Below, piece by piece: positions 54,467-63,739 of a stretch of DNA of 64,000 nucleotides. Location: positions 101,472-165,471 of the forward strand of contig NZ_FOLD01000009.1 in NCBI RefSeq assembly GCF_900112225.1. The letters run 5' to 3'. A model generated the notes under the pieces. It worked only from the letters and a program-made list of their open reading frames with translations. It ran no database searches and was not told the DNA's origin. The position numbers were made by a program, and so were the translations under genes. This stretch comes from Massilia yuzhufengensis (GTDB lineage: Bacteria; Pseudomonadota; Gammaproteobacteria; Burkholderiales; Burkholderiaceae_D). Position 1 is the first letter of the stretch, and every line of letters begins with the position of its first letter.

Positions 54467-55092
54467 CGTTTTCGGGTGTCGACCGTGGCCAGCCAGGCCA
54501 GGATGTCGGCGGCGACGGCGTCGGTACTGCCCGCCAGGGCGCGCGCGCCGCCCGGCGCATCGGCGCTCGGCGCCGGCGTGCTGCGGGTGAAGGTGCGCTG
54601 GTCGACCAGCTTGTGGTCATTGAACAGCGAGGCGCGCAGGGTCAGGTAGCCTTCGCTTTGCGCCACGCCGGAGAAGGCATGGACGAAGTCGTCCACTTCC
54701 ACCCGCAGCAGCGGCACGCCGGTGGAGGCGTCGGTGGCGCTGAGCACCTTCATGCCCGATTGCGCCAGCCGCGTCTTGAAGCGCTGGGTGACCATCTGCA
54801 GCGGGTTGCTGGCCCAGCGGCTGTTGGCATAGGTACGGGCCTGCAGCGCGTCGGCGTAGTTCAGGCGGTAGTACATGCGCTCGTTTTCCAGCGCCGCCGG
54901 GCCGGTGGCGTCCATCACGACCAGCGCGGCGACCGGGGTCGCCGCCGCTTGCTGGCCGGTGGCGGCGGCCGGGCCGAAATCGTAGGTCGTGCTTTCATGG
55001 GCCTTGTTGCTGGCGCAGCCGGCCAGGATGCAGGCCGACACGGCCAGCGCGATGAAGGAGCGGAGTGGGTGTGCGGTCACGGTGGTCCTCAT
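54463..55092 (-). CDS. ABC-type transport auxiliary lipoprotein (PqiC-like)
   Basis: 209 aa lipoprotein (ILAGCASNK, Cys26). It matches the PqiC/ABC-transport auxiliary component family, with TYDFGPAA, ERMYYRLNYADALQARTYANSRWASNPLQMV and VEVDDFVHAF. It would be the outer-membrane end of an MCE lipid transport system. Translationally coupled to the MCE gene (ATGA) and to the VanZ gene. Confidence 0.88.
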   Translation of the reverse strand: MRTTVTAHPLRSFIALAVSACILAGCASNKAHESTTYDFGPAAATGQQAAATPVAALVVMDATGPAALENERMYYRLNYADALQARTYANSRWASNPLQMVTQRFKTRLAQSGMKVLSATDASTGVPLLRVEVDDFVHAFSGVAQSEGYLTLRASLFNDHKLVDQRTFTRSTPAPSADAPGGARALAGSTDAVAADILAWLATVDTRKR

Positions 55093-56036
55093 TTGGTCGG
55101 GGGCGCGAAGCCCGGTTCGCCCGGTCCCGGCTGCGCGCTCGGCGCGCCGAACAGGATGCTCTGCGGGCGGTCGGACAGCGAGGTGGCGGTGCGCTTGACG
55201 GCGCGCAGTGCGCCGCGCGCCTCGTCGGTCATCTGCACGACGTGCGGCAGGGTTTCGAGTTCGAGTTCGCTGGTGGCCGACTGCAGCGAGCCGACCGCGC
55301 CGTTCAGGCGCTCGATCGGGCCGTCCGGGGCCTGCAGGCGGGTGGCCAGCTGCTTGTAGCTGGTGGCGGTGGCGCTGATGTCGCCGGCCGCGGTGTCGAA
55401 GGAGCCCAGGCTGCGTTCCAGCTTGTTCACCAGCGCCGGCATGCGCTCGATGGTGGGATCGAGCTTTTGCGGGATCGCCGCATAGGCGTCGGCCGCCTTG
55501 CCGATGCTGTCGAACGCCCCGATGATGGTCTTCTGGTTTTCTGGACCCACCATCTTGCTCAGGCTTTCGGTGATCTGCTCGGTCTTTTCCAGGATGGCCA
55601 GGCCGCGTTTTTCCAGCTGGTCGAGCAGGCCGGGCCGCAGCGGGATGCGCACCACCTGGTTCTCGCGCTGCGCCAGGCGCGGCGAGCCGGTGCGGTCGTC
55701 GTCGAGCTGGATGAAGGCGATCCCGGTCACGCCCTGGTAGCCGAGCGAGGCGAAGGTGGTGGTGGTGATCGGCGCGTCCTTGTCCACCGACAGGCGGATC
55801 ATGATCTGGCCGGTGACGCGCGGGTCGAATACGATCTCGTCGACCCGCCCGATTTCCAGGCCGCGGTAGCGCACCGTCGCCTGCGGGTTCAGGCCCGGGA
55901 TCGACTGCGTGGTCACGATCTCGTAGGGCACCAGCTCGGTGCGGTCGCGGTTGAACCACAACCCGGCCAGCACCGCCGCAATCACGAGGGCGATCGTGAA
56001 GACACCTGTCATCAGGGCATACGACCTGTTTTCCAT
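55089..56036 (-). CDS. MlaD/MCE-family substrate-binding protein
   Basis: 315 aa with an N-terminal anchor helix (ALMTGVFTIALVIAAVLAGLW) and one MCE domain (residues about 38-125): GLNPQATVRYRGLEIGRVDEIVFDP and GYQGVTGIAFIQLDD. A long helical C-terminal tail (about 140-290) follows, probably a coiled coil across the periplasm. It binds or channels phospholipids for the permease. Length exceeds E. coli MlaD (183 aa), closer to PqiB/YebT-like or Mycobacterium Mce single-domain proteins. It follows the ATPase by 3 bp. Confidence 0.9.
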   Translation of the reverse strand: MENRSYALMTGVFTIALVIAAVLAGLWFNRDRTELVPYEIVTTQSIPGLNPQATVRYRGLEIGRVDEIVFDPRVTGQIMIRLSVDKDAPITTTTFASLGYQGVTGIAFIQLDDDRTGSPRLAQRENQVVRIPLRPGLLDQLEKRGLAILEKTEQITESLSKMVGPENQKTIIGAFDSIGKAADAYAAIPQKLDPTIERMPALVNKLERSLGSFDTAAGDISATATSYKQLATRLQAPDGPIERLNGAVGSLQSATSELELETLPHVVQMTDEARGALRAVKRTATSLSDRPQSILFGAPSAQPGPGEPGFAPPTK

Positions 56037-56039
56037 ACC

Positions 56040-56894
56040 TTAGTCCTCCGAATCGTTCTGGGCCTGGCGCTCTTCGAGCACTTCGAGTGCGCGCTGGCCG
56101 CGCGGGCCCAGGAAAAAATGTTTGATGAACGGATGCTGGACCCGCAGCACGTCGCACGACGGGCCCACGGCCAGCACGTGTTTCTCGGCCAGCACCGCAA
56201 TGCGCGAGGACAGCGCAAACAGCGTATCGAGGTCGTGCGTCACCATGACCACGGTGAGTTTCAGTTCGCGGTGCAGGGTCTGGATCAGCGCCACGAACGC
56301 ATCCGACAGGTCCGGGTCGAGCCCGGCGGTCGGTTCGTCCAGGAACAATAGCTGGGGTTCGAGCGCCAGGGCGCGCGCCAGCGCAGCGCGCTTGATCATG
56401 CCGCCCGATAGATCCGACGGCATCTTGTTGGCGTGCTCGGGCCCCAGGCCCACCATGTCCATTTTCAGCAGCACCGCGTCGCGGATCACGTCTTCCGGCA
56501 GCGCGCGCAATTCGCGCATCGGCAGGGCGATGTTGTCGAACACGGTCAGCGCCGAATACAGCGCGCCCTGCTGGAACAGCATGCCCCAGTGGTTGCGCAT
56601 GTGCTGCAGCTGTTCCGGCTCGGCCGCGCTGATGTCTTCGCCGAACACTTTCACGCAGCCTTCCGACGGGTGCTCCAGGCCCAGCATCTGGCGCAGCAGC
56701 ACCGTCTTGCCGGTGCCGGAGCCGCCGACGATGGTGAGGATTTCACCGGCGTAGATGTCCAGGTTCAGGTCCTGGTGCACCACCGTGCGGCCGAAGCGCG
56801 TCCACAGGCCGCGGATCTCGACCACCGGCGGCCCGACGTCTTCCTCGGGCCGCTTGTTGAGGCGCTGGGGTTGGCGTTCCTTGATATCGGCCAT
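56040..56894 (-). CDS. ABC transporter ATP-binding protein (MlaF-type)
   Basis: 284 aa. Walker A GGSGTGKT (57-64), ABC signature LSGGMIKRAALARAL (162-176), Walker B LLFLDEPTAGLDP and His-switch VTHD (218-221). The KRAALARALALEP segment and MRELRALP match the MlaF group that powers lipid transport rather than classic import. The N-terminal extension (residues 1-22) is unusual. Its ATG overlaps the permease stop (TGATG). Confidence 0.93.
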   Translation of the reverse strand: MADIKERQPQRLNKRPEEDVGPPVVEIRGLWTRFGRTVVHQDLNLDIYAGEILTIVGGSGTGKTVLLRQMLGLEHPSEGCVKVFGEDISAAEPEQLQHMRNHWGMLFQQGALYSALTVFDNIALPMRELRALPEDVIRDAVLLKMDMVGLGPEHANKMPSDLSGGMIKRAALARALALEPQLLFLDEPTAGLDPDLSDAFVALIQTLHRELKLTVVMVTHDLDTLFALSSRIAVLAEKHVLAVGPSCDVLRVQHPFIKHFFLGPRGQRALEVLEERQAQNDSED

Positions 56895-58048
56895 CAGAAC
56901 CCCACGCCATTGAAGATGATGGCGAACACCGCGTCGGCCAGGATCACCAGGGTGATCGCCGTGACCACCGCAGTGGTGGTGCCGCGGCCCAGGCTTTCGG
57001 TGTTCGGCTCGATGCGCAGGCCGAAGTGGCAGGAGATCAGCGCGATCAGCATGCCGAACACGCAGCCCTTGAGCAGGCCGATGGTGTAGTTCACCACCGG
57101 CACCGCGTCCGGCAGCTTCTGGATGAAGTAGCGGAACGACAGGCCCAGTTCGATCTTGGCCGAGACCATGCCGCCGATCAGGGCCATCGCGTCGGTCCAG
57201 ACCACCAAGAGCGGCATCGAGATGGCCAGCGCCAGCACCTTGGGCATGATCAGGCGGTAGCCATGCGAGATGCCCATGACCAGCATGGCGTCGAGTTCCT
57301 CGGTCACCCGCATCACGCCCAGCTGGGCGGTGATGGACGAACCGGAGCGGCCGGCCACCAGGATCGCCGCCAGCAGCGGGCCCAGTTCTCGGATCACGCT
57401 CATGCCCAGAATGTTCACCAGGTAGATGTCGCCGCCGAACATGCGCAGCTGCTGGGCCGACAAGAAGGAGAGCACCACGCCGATCAGGAAGCCCACCAGC
57501 GCCGTGATGCCCAGTGCCTGGAAGCCGGAATGGTAGATGTTGGCCGAGATCTCGCGCCACGGGCCGGTGCGCGGGTTGCGCACGAAGCGCCACAGGTCCT
57601 GCACCAGCTGGCCGATCAGCGCGACGAAGCCGCGCAGATGCTCGAAGAACGAGAGGATGCCGGCGCCCAGCACGATCAGCCAGTTCAGTGGACTGATGCG
57701 CTGGCGCGGCAGCTTGATGGCGCTGGCCTTTTCGATGCGGTTGAACAGCTCTTCCTGGCGCGGGTCGAGCTTGAGGTGTTCGGGGCGCTGCTTGCCCCAG
57801 GCGTTCCAGAACATCTGGGCGCCGATGTGGTCGAGGCGCTCGATGTCCGACAGGTCCCATTCCAGGGTGTTCTTGTGCTTGAGCGCCGCCAGCGTGCGCG
57901 TGATGCCTTTCAGGACCCCGCGCCGCGACAGCGTATGGACTTGCCATACGCCGGTCGCCACGACCGATTGCGCCGCACCTGTGCCGGTATGACCCGGCGC
58001 CTGGCCGGGATGCTGGATGGTTAATATTGGCGCATTTTCAATCTGCAT
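56894..58048 (-). CDS. MlaE-type permease with N-terminal STAS-like domain
   Basis: 384 aa. Residues about 30-105 resemble a STAS/MlaB-like domain (NTLEWDLSDIERLDHIGAQMFWNAWG). The MlaE permease core follows (about 150-384): FQALGITALVGFLIGVVLSFLSAQQL, ILGMSVIRELGPLLAAILVAGRSGSSITAQLG and MALIGGMVSAKIELG. The fusion replaces a separate MlaB. No MlaC gene is present, so this is not the standard mlaFEDCB set. First gene of a leftward operon with ATPase, MCE protein, lipoprotein and VanZ. Confidence 0.92.
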   Translation of the reverse strand: MQIENAPILTIQHPGQAPGHTGTGAAQSVVATGVWQVHTLSRRGVLKGITRTLAALKHKNTLEWDLSDIERLDHIGAQMFWNAWGKQRPEHLKLDPRQEELFNRIEKASAIKLPRQRISPLNWLIVLGAGILSFFEHLRGFVALIGQLVQDLWRFVRNPRTGPWREISANIYHSGFQALGITALVGFLIGVVLSFLSAQQLRMFGGDIYLVNILGMSVIRELGPLLAAILVAGRSGSSITAQLGVMRVTEELDAMLVMGISHGYRLIMPKVLALAISMPLLVVWTDAMALIGGMVSAKIELGLSFRYFIQKLPDAVPVVNYTIGLLKGCVFGMLIALISCHFGLRIEPNTESLGRGTTTAVVTAITLVILADAVFAIIFNGVGF

Positions 58049-58099
58049 TGCGCCAGTGTAAAAGAGAATCGTTATCGCTGCTACACGGTTTCTAACGGA

Positions 58100-59590
58100 T
58101 CAGGCAGCAAGATGGCGGGCCTGGCGTGCCGGGGCCGCCACTGCCGGGGCCTGCGCAGGCGTATCGAGCTTGCCGGCATAGTCGCTGGCGACCAGCGCGG
58201 CCGCGTCGAGACGGCCCATGCCGCGCAGCTGCAGCCATTCCTGCACGAGTTTGGCCAGCTTCTCGAGCGCGATGCGGTGGGTGGCGTCGGTCCTGGAATA
58301 AATCCAGTCGGAGAAGGCCATGAAGTTGTCGAACGGGGCCTCGCCCAGCAGCACGCGGGTGGTGTTGGCGAAGCGCCCCGAGTTGGCCACCAGGTCCCAG
58401 TAGCGGGCGAAGCGCACCAGGCGCTGCATGGTGGCGAAGTCGATGAGATTGGTGGCCAGCACGGTGTAGGGCGGGTAGGGATCGTAGACCATGGCGAACG
58501 GTCCGGTGTGGCGGATGATGGGCGTGCCGCGCAGGCGTTTCAGGATGCCGAACTGGATCTCCTGGGCGCCAAGTTTGACCAACTGGTCAAATCCGCGCGC
58601 GAAGCTGGCCACGTCCTCGCCCGGCAGGCCGGCGATCAGGTCGACGTGCAGGTGGGCCTGCGACTGCTCGCACAGCCAGCGGATATTGTCGGCCGCCTTG
58701 GCATTGTCCTGGCGGCGGCTGACCAGGGCCTGCACCTCGGGGTTGAAGCTCTGGATGCCGATCTCGAACTGCAGCGCGCCGGGCGGGAACCTGGCGATGA
58801 ATTCCTTCAGCGCTTCGGGCAGGTGGTCCGGGACCAGCTCGAAGTGGGCATACACCGGGTCGTCCGGGTTCGCTTCGAGCTTATCGAGGAAGAACTGCAT
58901 GATGCGCAGGCTGGTCTTGACGTTCAGGTTGAAGGTGCGGTCGACGAACTTGAACAGGCGCGCGCCGCGCGCGTGCAGCCCCTCCATCTGTTCCAGGAAG
59001 GCGTCCAGCGGGAAGGGCCAGGCGGTCTTGTCGAGCGAAGACAGGCAGAACTCGCACTTGAAGGGGCAGCCGCGCGAGGCTTCCACGTACAGGGTGCGGT
59101 GGGCGATGTCTTCGTCGCTATATAAAGCGTAGGGCAGTGTCACTTCCGCCATTGGCGGCTGCACGCCCGCATGCACCTTCATCAGCGGCTTGGGGCCGTT
59201 CAGGATCTCGCCGCACAGCTTGGGGAAAGTCACGTCGCCCCAGCCGGTCACCACGTAGTCGGCCAGTTTCACGATCTCCTGTTCACCCGTCTCGTACGAC
59301 ACTTCCGGCCCGCCCAGCACGATAGTCACGTGGGGCGCGACGCGCTTGAGCATGGCGACGATGCGGGTGGTTTCTTCCACGTTCCATATATAGACGCCGA
59401 AGCCGACGATGCGCGGCTGGTGCGCCAGGATGCGCTCGACCAGGTCGGCCGTTTTGGCGCCGATGACGAATTCGTGGATGGAAGTCTGGGCCGCGAGCGG
59501 GCCCATATTGGCCAGCAGGTAGCGCAGGCCGAGGGAAGCGTGGGTGTAGCGCGCGTTAAGCGTGGAAAGCAGGATCGTCATCCTGCGCAT
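58100..59590 (-). CDS. B12-binding radical SAM protein (DUF4080-type)
   Basis: 496 aa. The N-terminal cobalamin-binding-like domain (about 5-140) includes LLSTLNARYTHASLGLRYL and IVLGGPEVSYE. The radical SAM core has the Cys175-x3-Cys179-x2-Cys182 cluster (ASRGCPFKCEFC), GGE-like and GARLFKFVDRTFNLN segments. A DUF4080-type C-terminal part (about 370-470) follows. Substrate is unknown. Members are widespread in proteobacteria. AGGCGG precedes the ATG at 59590, and an ATG three codons on is possible. Confidence 0.9.
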   Translation of the reverse strand: MRRMTILLSTLNARYTHASLGLRYLLANMGPLAAQTSIHEFVIGAKTADLVERILAHQPRIVGFGVYIWNVEETTRIVAMLKRVAPHVTIVLGGPEVSYETGEQEIVKLADYVVTGWGDVTFPKLCGEILNGPKPLMKVHAGVQPPMAEVTLPYALYSDEDIAHRTLYVEASRGCPFKCEFCLSSLDKTAWPFPLDAFLEQMEGLHARGARLFKFVDRTFNLNVKTSLRIMQFFLDKLEANPDDPVYAHFELVPDHLPEALKEFIARFPPGALQFEIGIQSFNPEVQALVSRRQDNAKAADNIRWLCEQSQAHLHVDLIAGLPGEDVASFARGFDQLVKLGAQEIQFGILKRLRGTPIIRHTGPFAMVYDPYPPYTVLATNLIDFATMQRLVRFARYWDLVANSGRFANTTRVLLGEAPFDNFMAFSDWIYSRTDATHRIALEKLAKLVQEWLQLRGMGRLDAAALVASDYAGKLDTPAQAPAVAAPARQARHLAA

Positions 59591-59611
59591 TGTACCGCCT
59601 GCGCCAAATGC

Positions 59612-59646
59612 AAAAAACCGCCGCGGCTCGCGCCGGGCGGTTTTTT
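59612..59646 (-). terminator. Bidirectional terminator between ompA-type and radical SAM genes
   Basis: A6CCGCC...GGCGGT6 with an inner GC-rich stem. It ends the OmpA-family transcript 16 bp after its stop. Confidence 0.88.
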
Positions 59647-59661
59647 GGTCCAGGCGTTGGA

Positions 59662-60831
59662 TTAACGCTGGGTGGTGCGGGTGCCGACCACTTCGATGGT
59701 CACGCGGCGGTTCTTGGCGCGGCCTTCGGCGGTTGCGTTGTCAGCCACTGGCTGGGTTTCGCCCTTGCCTTCGGTGTACAGGCGCGCTGGGTCCAGGCCT
59801 TTCGAGACCATATAGGCCTTGACTGCATCGGCGCGGCGCATCGACAGCTTGTCGTTGTAGGCGTTGGTGCCGACCGAGTCGGTGTGGCCGACGGCGATCA
59901 TGACTTCGGTGTTCATGCCTTGCAGTTTTGCCATGAACTCGTCCAGGGCTGCCTTGCCTTCTGGCTTGACGATCGACTTGTCGAAGTCGAACAGGGCTTC
60001 AGCGGCGATCGACACTTTTTCCGAGGTCGGCACTGGTTCCGGTGCCGGTGGGGTCGGTGCGGCGACTGGCGCTTCCTGCACTGGCGCGGCGACTGGCGCT
60101 GCCGGGGCAACGTAGGCAACCTTGGCTGGGCGGCCGAACTTGTAGGTCAGGCTCAGCGAAGCCATGTGGATGTTGCCGCTGTTCTGGACAGCGTCGGTCA
60201 CGCGGTAGCGCTCGACTTCAGCGCGCAGTGCCAGCGCTTCGGTCAGCTTGTATTCAGCGCCCAGGCCCAGCTTGGCGTGGCGGCGGCCTTCGGTCGGCGG
60301 GTTCGGGTTGGTCACGGCGTTCAGCGCATTGCCGGTGAAGTCGGTGCGCGCCTTGGCGTACTGCACGCCGGCACGGCCCAGCAGCGAGAAGCGCTCGGTC
60401 AGTGGCAGCATGCCGACCAGGTCCAGGTTCACGCCGCGGTAATCGGTTTCGCCGCGCAGCGAGCGGTTGGCGGTGGTCAGGGCTTCGAAGCTGTACTCGC
60501 CCAGGTCGAAGTAGCCCAGTTCGACTGCCAGGTATTTGTTGATCTGCTTGCCGACGAACAGCTTGTAGCCGACGTCCTTGTTGTCGACGTTGTAGCCGGT
60601 CAGCGGCAGGCCGGCGGCCGACATGCGGCGGGCCAGGTCGCTGTTATAGATCTTGGCGCGGGTACGGCCAACTCCTGCACCCATGTACCAGGCGCTGTTG
60701 GCCCAATCAGGATTCACGAAAGCAGAGTCCGCTTGGACCGGTTGTTGAGGCGCCATGTCTTGCGCGTTGGCGCTCATCATGGTTGCGCAAGCCAGTGCGA
60801 TCATTGCTGGGAGGGTGCGGGAAATTTTCAT
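59662..60831 (-). CDS. OmpA-family outer-membrane protein
   Basis: 389 aa. Signal peptide 1-24 (CATMMSANAQ). The N-terminal beta-barrel (about 50-240, with YMGAGVGRTRAKIYN and ends SLTYKFG) is linked by an Ala/Pro-rich hinge (VAPAAPVAAPVQEAPVAA) to an OmpA peptidoglycan-binding domain: EALFDFDKSIVKPEGK, GHTDSVGTNAYNDKLSMRRADAV and RVTIEVVGTR. The domain's Asp and Arg that bind meso-DAP are present. The ATG at 60831 begins the signal peptide. The frame is open further upstream. Confidence 0.94.
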   Translation of the reverse strand: MKISRTLPAMIALACATMMSANAQDMAPQQPVQADSAFVNPDWANSAWYMGAGVGRTRAKIYNSDLARRMSAAGLPLTGYNVDNKDVGYKLFVGKQINKYLAVELGYFDLGEYSFEALTTANRSLRGETDYRGVNLDLVGMLPLTERFSLLGRAGVQYAKARTDFTGNALNAVTNPNPPTEGRRHAKLGLGAEYKLTEALALRAEVERYRVTDAVQNSGNIHMASLSLTYKFGRPAKVAYVAPAAPVAAPVQEAPVAAPTPPAPEPVPTSEKVSIAAEALFDFDKSIVKPEGKAALDEFMAKLQGMNTEVMIAVGHTDSVGTNAYNDKLSMRRADAVKAYMVSKGLDPARLYTEGKGETQPVADNATAEGRAKNRRVTIEVVGTRTTQR

Positions 60832-61131
60832 GTTTGTCTTCTGTGTGTAGTTGCAGTTATTCGGTAGTGAAGCTGTGAGAGCCATGTGTTTGGTGGCAAT
60901 CCGATACGAATTATTACCTTTCGGCACTTTCTCTACTGTTCGGTAACGCTCATAAGAACGAGATTTTCAAAAATACAACGGTGCCCCGGAAATCTGCAGT
61001 TTTGTGAGGAAGGGCACGGAACCCATCACTTTTGGCAGGTACTGGGCAGGACCGAAGTGCGCGCATTATGCATGTTTTAAGAAAAATTGTTCTCCTGCCA
61101 CTTGCGCGGCCCTGCCGCAGAAAGCCCTCCC
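60832..61131. other. 300-bp divergent regulatory region
   Basis: Between the OmpA-family and acylase genes. The OmpA side is AT-richer and should contain its promoter and a long untranslated leader. I see no repeat, RNA or clear operator. Confidence 0.4.
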
Positions 61132-63546
61132 ATGCGCGGTCGTCACCATGCAGTCCCGTTTACTGTCCGGCTTTTACTCGCCTGTGCACTGGCGCTGGCG
61201 CTGGGCGCCTGCAGCCGCGGCCACGACGACCCGCCCCCACCGCCGCCCCCGCAAACCGCCTCCCGCATCCAGGTCGAGGTAGCGCGCACCACCCACGGGG
61301 TGCCGCACGTGCGGGCCGACGATTTCCGCAGCCTTGGCTATGGGCTGGCGTATGCCTACGCCCAGGACAATGTGTGCATGTTCGCCGACTCGGTACTCAC
61401 CGTGCGCGGCGAGCGTTCGCTGTTCTTCGGCGCCGAGGCCCGCCCGCGCCAGCGCACCGGCGACGAGTACGGCGGCGGCAGCGGCTTCATGGACCTGAAC
61501 AACGAGGAGAGCGACTTCTTCTTCAAGGGCTACCTCGACATCGAGCAGCTGCGCGCCAGCTACGCCGCCGGCGCGCCGGAGCCCCGCCTGCTGCTCGAGG
61601 GCTTCACCGAGGGCTACAACCGTTACCTGAAGGACCAGGCCGGCAAGCTGCCCGCCGCCTGCGTGGATGCCAAATGGGTGCGCCCGGTCACGCTCGACGA
61701 CATGTACCTGGTGGTGGCGGAGAAGGCCTTGCACGCCTCCGGCCAGGCCTTCGCGCGCGACTTCGTCGCTGCCGGCCGCACACCCGGCGCCGCGCTGAGC
61801 CTGGCAAAGGCCGCGCCGCGCAAACTGGATGCATCGACCCTGGTGGCCCAGCTCGACCGGCTCAATCGCCAGGGCTTCGGCAGCAATGCGCTGGCGGTCG
61901 GCAAGGACCTCTCCGCCAACGGGCGTGGCCTGTTGCTCGGCAACCCGCACTACCCGTGGGCCACCGCCGACCGCTTCTACCAGGCGCACCTGACGGTGCC
62001 GGGAAAATATGACGCGATGGGCGTCATCATCGGCGGCGTTCCCGCCATCGTCATCGGCTTCAATCGCGACGTCGCGTGGAGCCACACCGTCACCTCGGCC
62101 TTGCATTTCACGACCTTCCGGCTGGCGCTGGACGCCGGCGACCCCACCGGCACCACCTATATGTTCGACGGCGAGCGGCGCAGGATGACGTCAAAAACGG
62201 TGAGCGTCGAGTCGCTGCTGCCAGGCGGCCTGACGGGCCGGCGCAGCAAGACCTTCTATTTCAGCCACCAGGGCGCCGTCATCAGCCGCCCGGCGGCCGG
62301 CATGACCTGGACCGCGACGGCCGCCTACGTGCTGGCCGACCCGAACCGCTACAACACCCGCATGCTCGAGCAGTGGCTGGGCATCGGCACGGCCGCGAGC
62401 GTGCGCGCGCTGAAGGATTCGCTCGACAAGGTGGTGGGCCTGCCCTGGGTGAATACGGTCGCGGCCGACCGCGACGGCAACACCCTGTATGCGGACGCCA
62501 GCGTGGTGCCGCACATGAATGCCGATAAATTCGCCAACGGCTGCCTGCTGCTGCAGGCCGCACTGCTGTTCGACGGCTCGCGCAGCAGCTGCGGCTGGGG
62601 CCAGGATGCCGGCGCGCCTCCCGGCATCTACGCACCGGCGACCGCGCCGTGGCTGATGCGCACGGATTACGTCGGCAATTCGAACGACAGCTACTGGCTG
62701 GCCAATCCGAAAGCCCTGCTGGTGGGGCCGGCGCCGCTGGGCTACTCGCCCCTGTATGGGCGCGCCGGGGTAGAGCAGACCCTGCGCACGCGCGTCGGCT
62801 TCCGCCAGTTGGAAGACCTGCTGGCCCAGCGCAGCAAGCTGACCCTCGTGGATATGCAGGCGCTGGCGTTCTCGAACCGCGTGCATGCGGCCGAACTGGT
62901 GCTGCCCGAATTGCTTGCGGCATGCGCCGCCCTCAGCAACGACCTGTCGTACCAAGCCTGCAACACCTTGCAGGCCTGGGACCGCCGCGCCAATGTCGAC
63001 AGCCGGGGCGCGGTGCTGTTCCGCGAATTCTGGAGCGTGGCCTCGGCGATCCCGAACAAATGGGCGACGCCCTTCAATCCTGCCGATCCGGTGCATACGC
63101 CGGCCGGCGTGGCGCCAGCGGCGATGCCGGCCATGCTGGCAGCGCTGCGCAGCGCTGCCGAAAAGCTGCAATCGCTCGGCATCCCGCTCGACGGCCGCCT
63201 GGGCGACTGGCAGGTGGAGCCGCGCAACGGCGTGCGCATCCCGCTGCATGGCGGGAACGGCAACCAGGAAGGGACCTACAGTTCGCTGACGATGCGCACC
63301 GGGCTCACCGCTGCGGGTTATGTGGGCGTGCACTGGGGCCAAAGCTATATCCAGACCGTGAGCTTCGACGAGCAGGGGCCGGTGGCGCAGGCCATGCTGA
63401 CCTACGGCCAGTCGACCGATCCGAAGTCGCCTTGGTACGCCGACCAGACCTTGGTGTACTCCCGCAAGGAGTGGCCGGTGCTGCCGTTTACGGCGGAGAA
63501 GATCAAGGCCGACCTGAACTACATGACGACGACGCTCAGGGAATGA
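61132..63546 (+). CDS. Penicillin acylase-family lipoprotein (aculeacin A / AHL acylase-like)
   Basis: 804 aa Ntn hydrolase. Lipobox LALGAC, Cys27, so it is anchored to a membrane. The alpha part has VARTTHGVPHVRADDFRSLGYGLAYAYAQDNVCMF, the aculeacin A acylase/PvdQ-type start, and the beta chain probably begins at Ser251 (GFGSNALAVG), the autocatalytic nucleophile. HSHTVTSALHFTTFRLAL-like and VTAADRDGN segments fit the family. It may cleave acyl-homoserine lactones or lipopeptide acyl chains, and the substrate is not proved. A lipoprotein form is unusual. The ATG at 61132 precedes the signal sequence directly. Confidence 0.88.
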   Translation: MRGRHHAVPFTVRLLLACALALALGACSRGHDDPPPPPPPQTASRIQVEVARTTHGVPHVRADDFRSLGYGLAYAYAQDNVCMFADSVLTVRGERSLFFGAEARPRQRTGDEYGGGSGFMDLNNEESDFFFKGYLDIEQLRASYAAGAPEPRLLLEGFTEGYNRYLKDQAGKLPAACVDAKWVRPVTLDDMYLVVAEKALHASGQAFARDFVAAGRTPGAALSLAKAAPRKLDASTLVAQLDRLNRQGFGSNALAVGKDLSANGRGLLLGNPHYPWATADRFYQAHLTVPGKYDAMGVIIGGVPAIVIGFNRDVAWSHTVTSALHFTTFRLALDAGDPTGTTYMFDGERRRMTSKTVSVESLLPGGLTGRRSKTFYFSHQGAVISRPAAGMTWTATAAYVLADPNRYNTRMLEQWLGIGTAASVRALKDSLDKVVGLPWVNTVAADRDGNTLYADASVVPHMNADKFANGCLLLQAALLFDGSRSSCGWGQDAGAPPGIYAPATAPWLMRTDYVGNSNDSYWLANPKALLVGPAPLGYSPLYGRAGVEQTLRTRVGFRQLEDLLAQRSKLTLVDMQALAFSNRVHAAELVLPELLAACAALSNDLSYQACNTLQAWDRRANVDSRGAVLFREFWSVASAIPNKWATPFNPADPVHTPAGVAPAAMPAMLAALRSAAEKLQSLGIPLDGRLGDWQVEPRNGVRIPLHGGNGNQEGTYSSLTMRTGLTAAGYVGVHWGQSYIQTVSFDEQGPVAQAMLTYGQSTDPKSPWYADQTLVYSRKEWPVLPFTAEKIKADLNYMTTTLRE

Positions 63547-63590
63547 TGCCGCCTGGCGGACACAACTGATGCGTTTGCGCAAAATAGCTG

Positions 63591-63619
63591 TTGACGGGGG
63601 CTGGCCCAGGCGGCATAAT
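63591..63619 (+). promoter_or_regulatory. rRNA operon promoter
   Basis: -35 TTGACG (63591-63596), 17 bp spacer, -10 CATAAT (63614-63619). It lies about 265 bp before mature 16S. Confidence 0.75.
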
Positions 63620-63690
63620 CTCATTCCTCTGCTGCTGACGAACAAAACGATTCGCAGGACAGGGAGATGAAACAGGCAGTACCGAATACC

Positions 63691-63702
63691 GTTCTTTAAC
63701 AA
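63691..63702 (+). promoter_or_regulatory. BoxA antitermination element
   Basis: GTTCTTTAACAA matches the rrn boxA core (CTTTAACA) for NusB/NusE binding, downstream of the rrn promoter. Confidence 0.8.
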
Positions 63703-63739
63703 TCAACAGTCGATAAGTGTGGGCGTTTGATGAAGGTGC

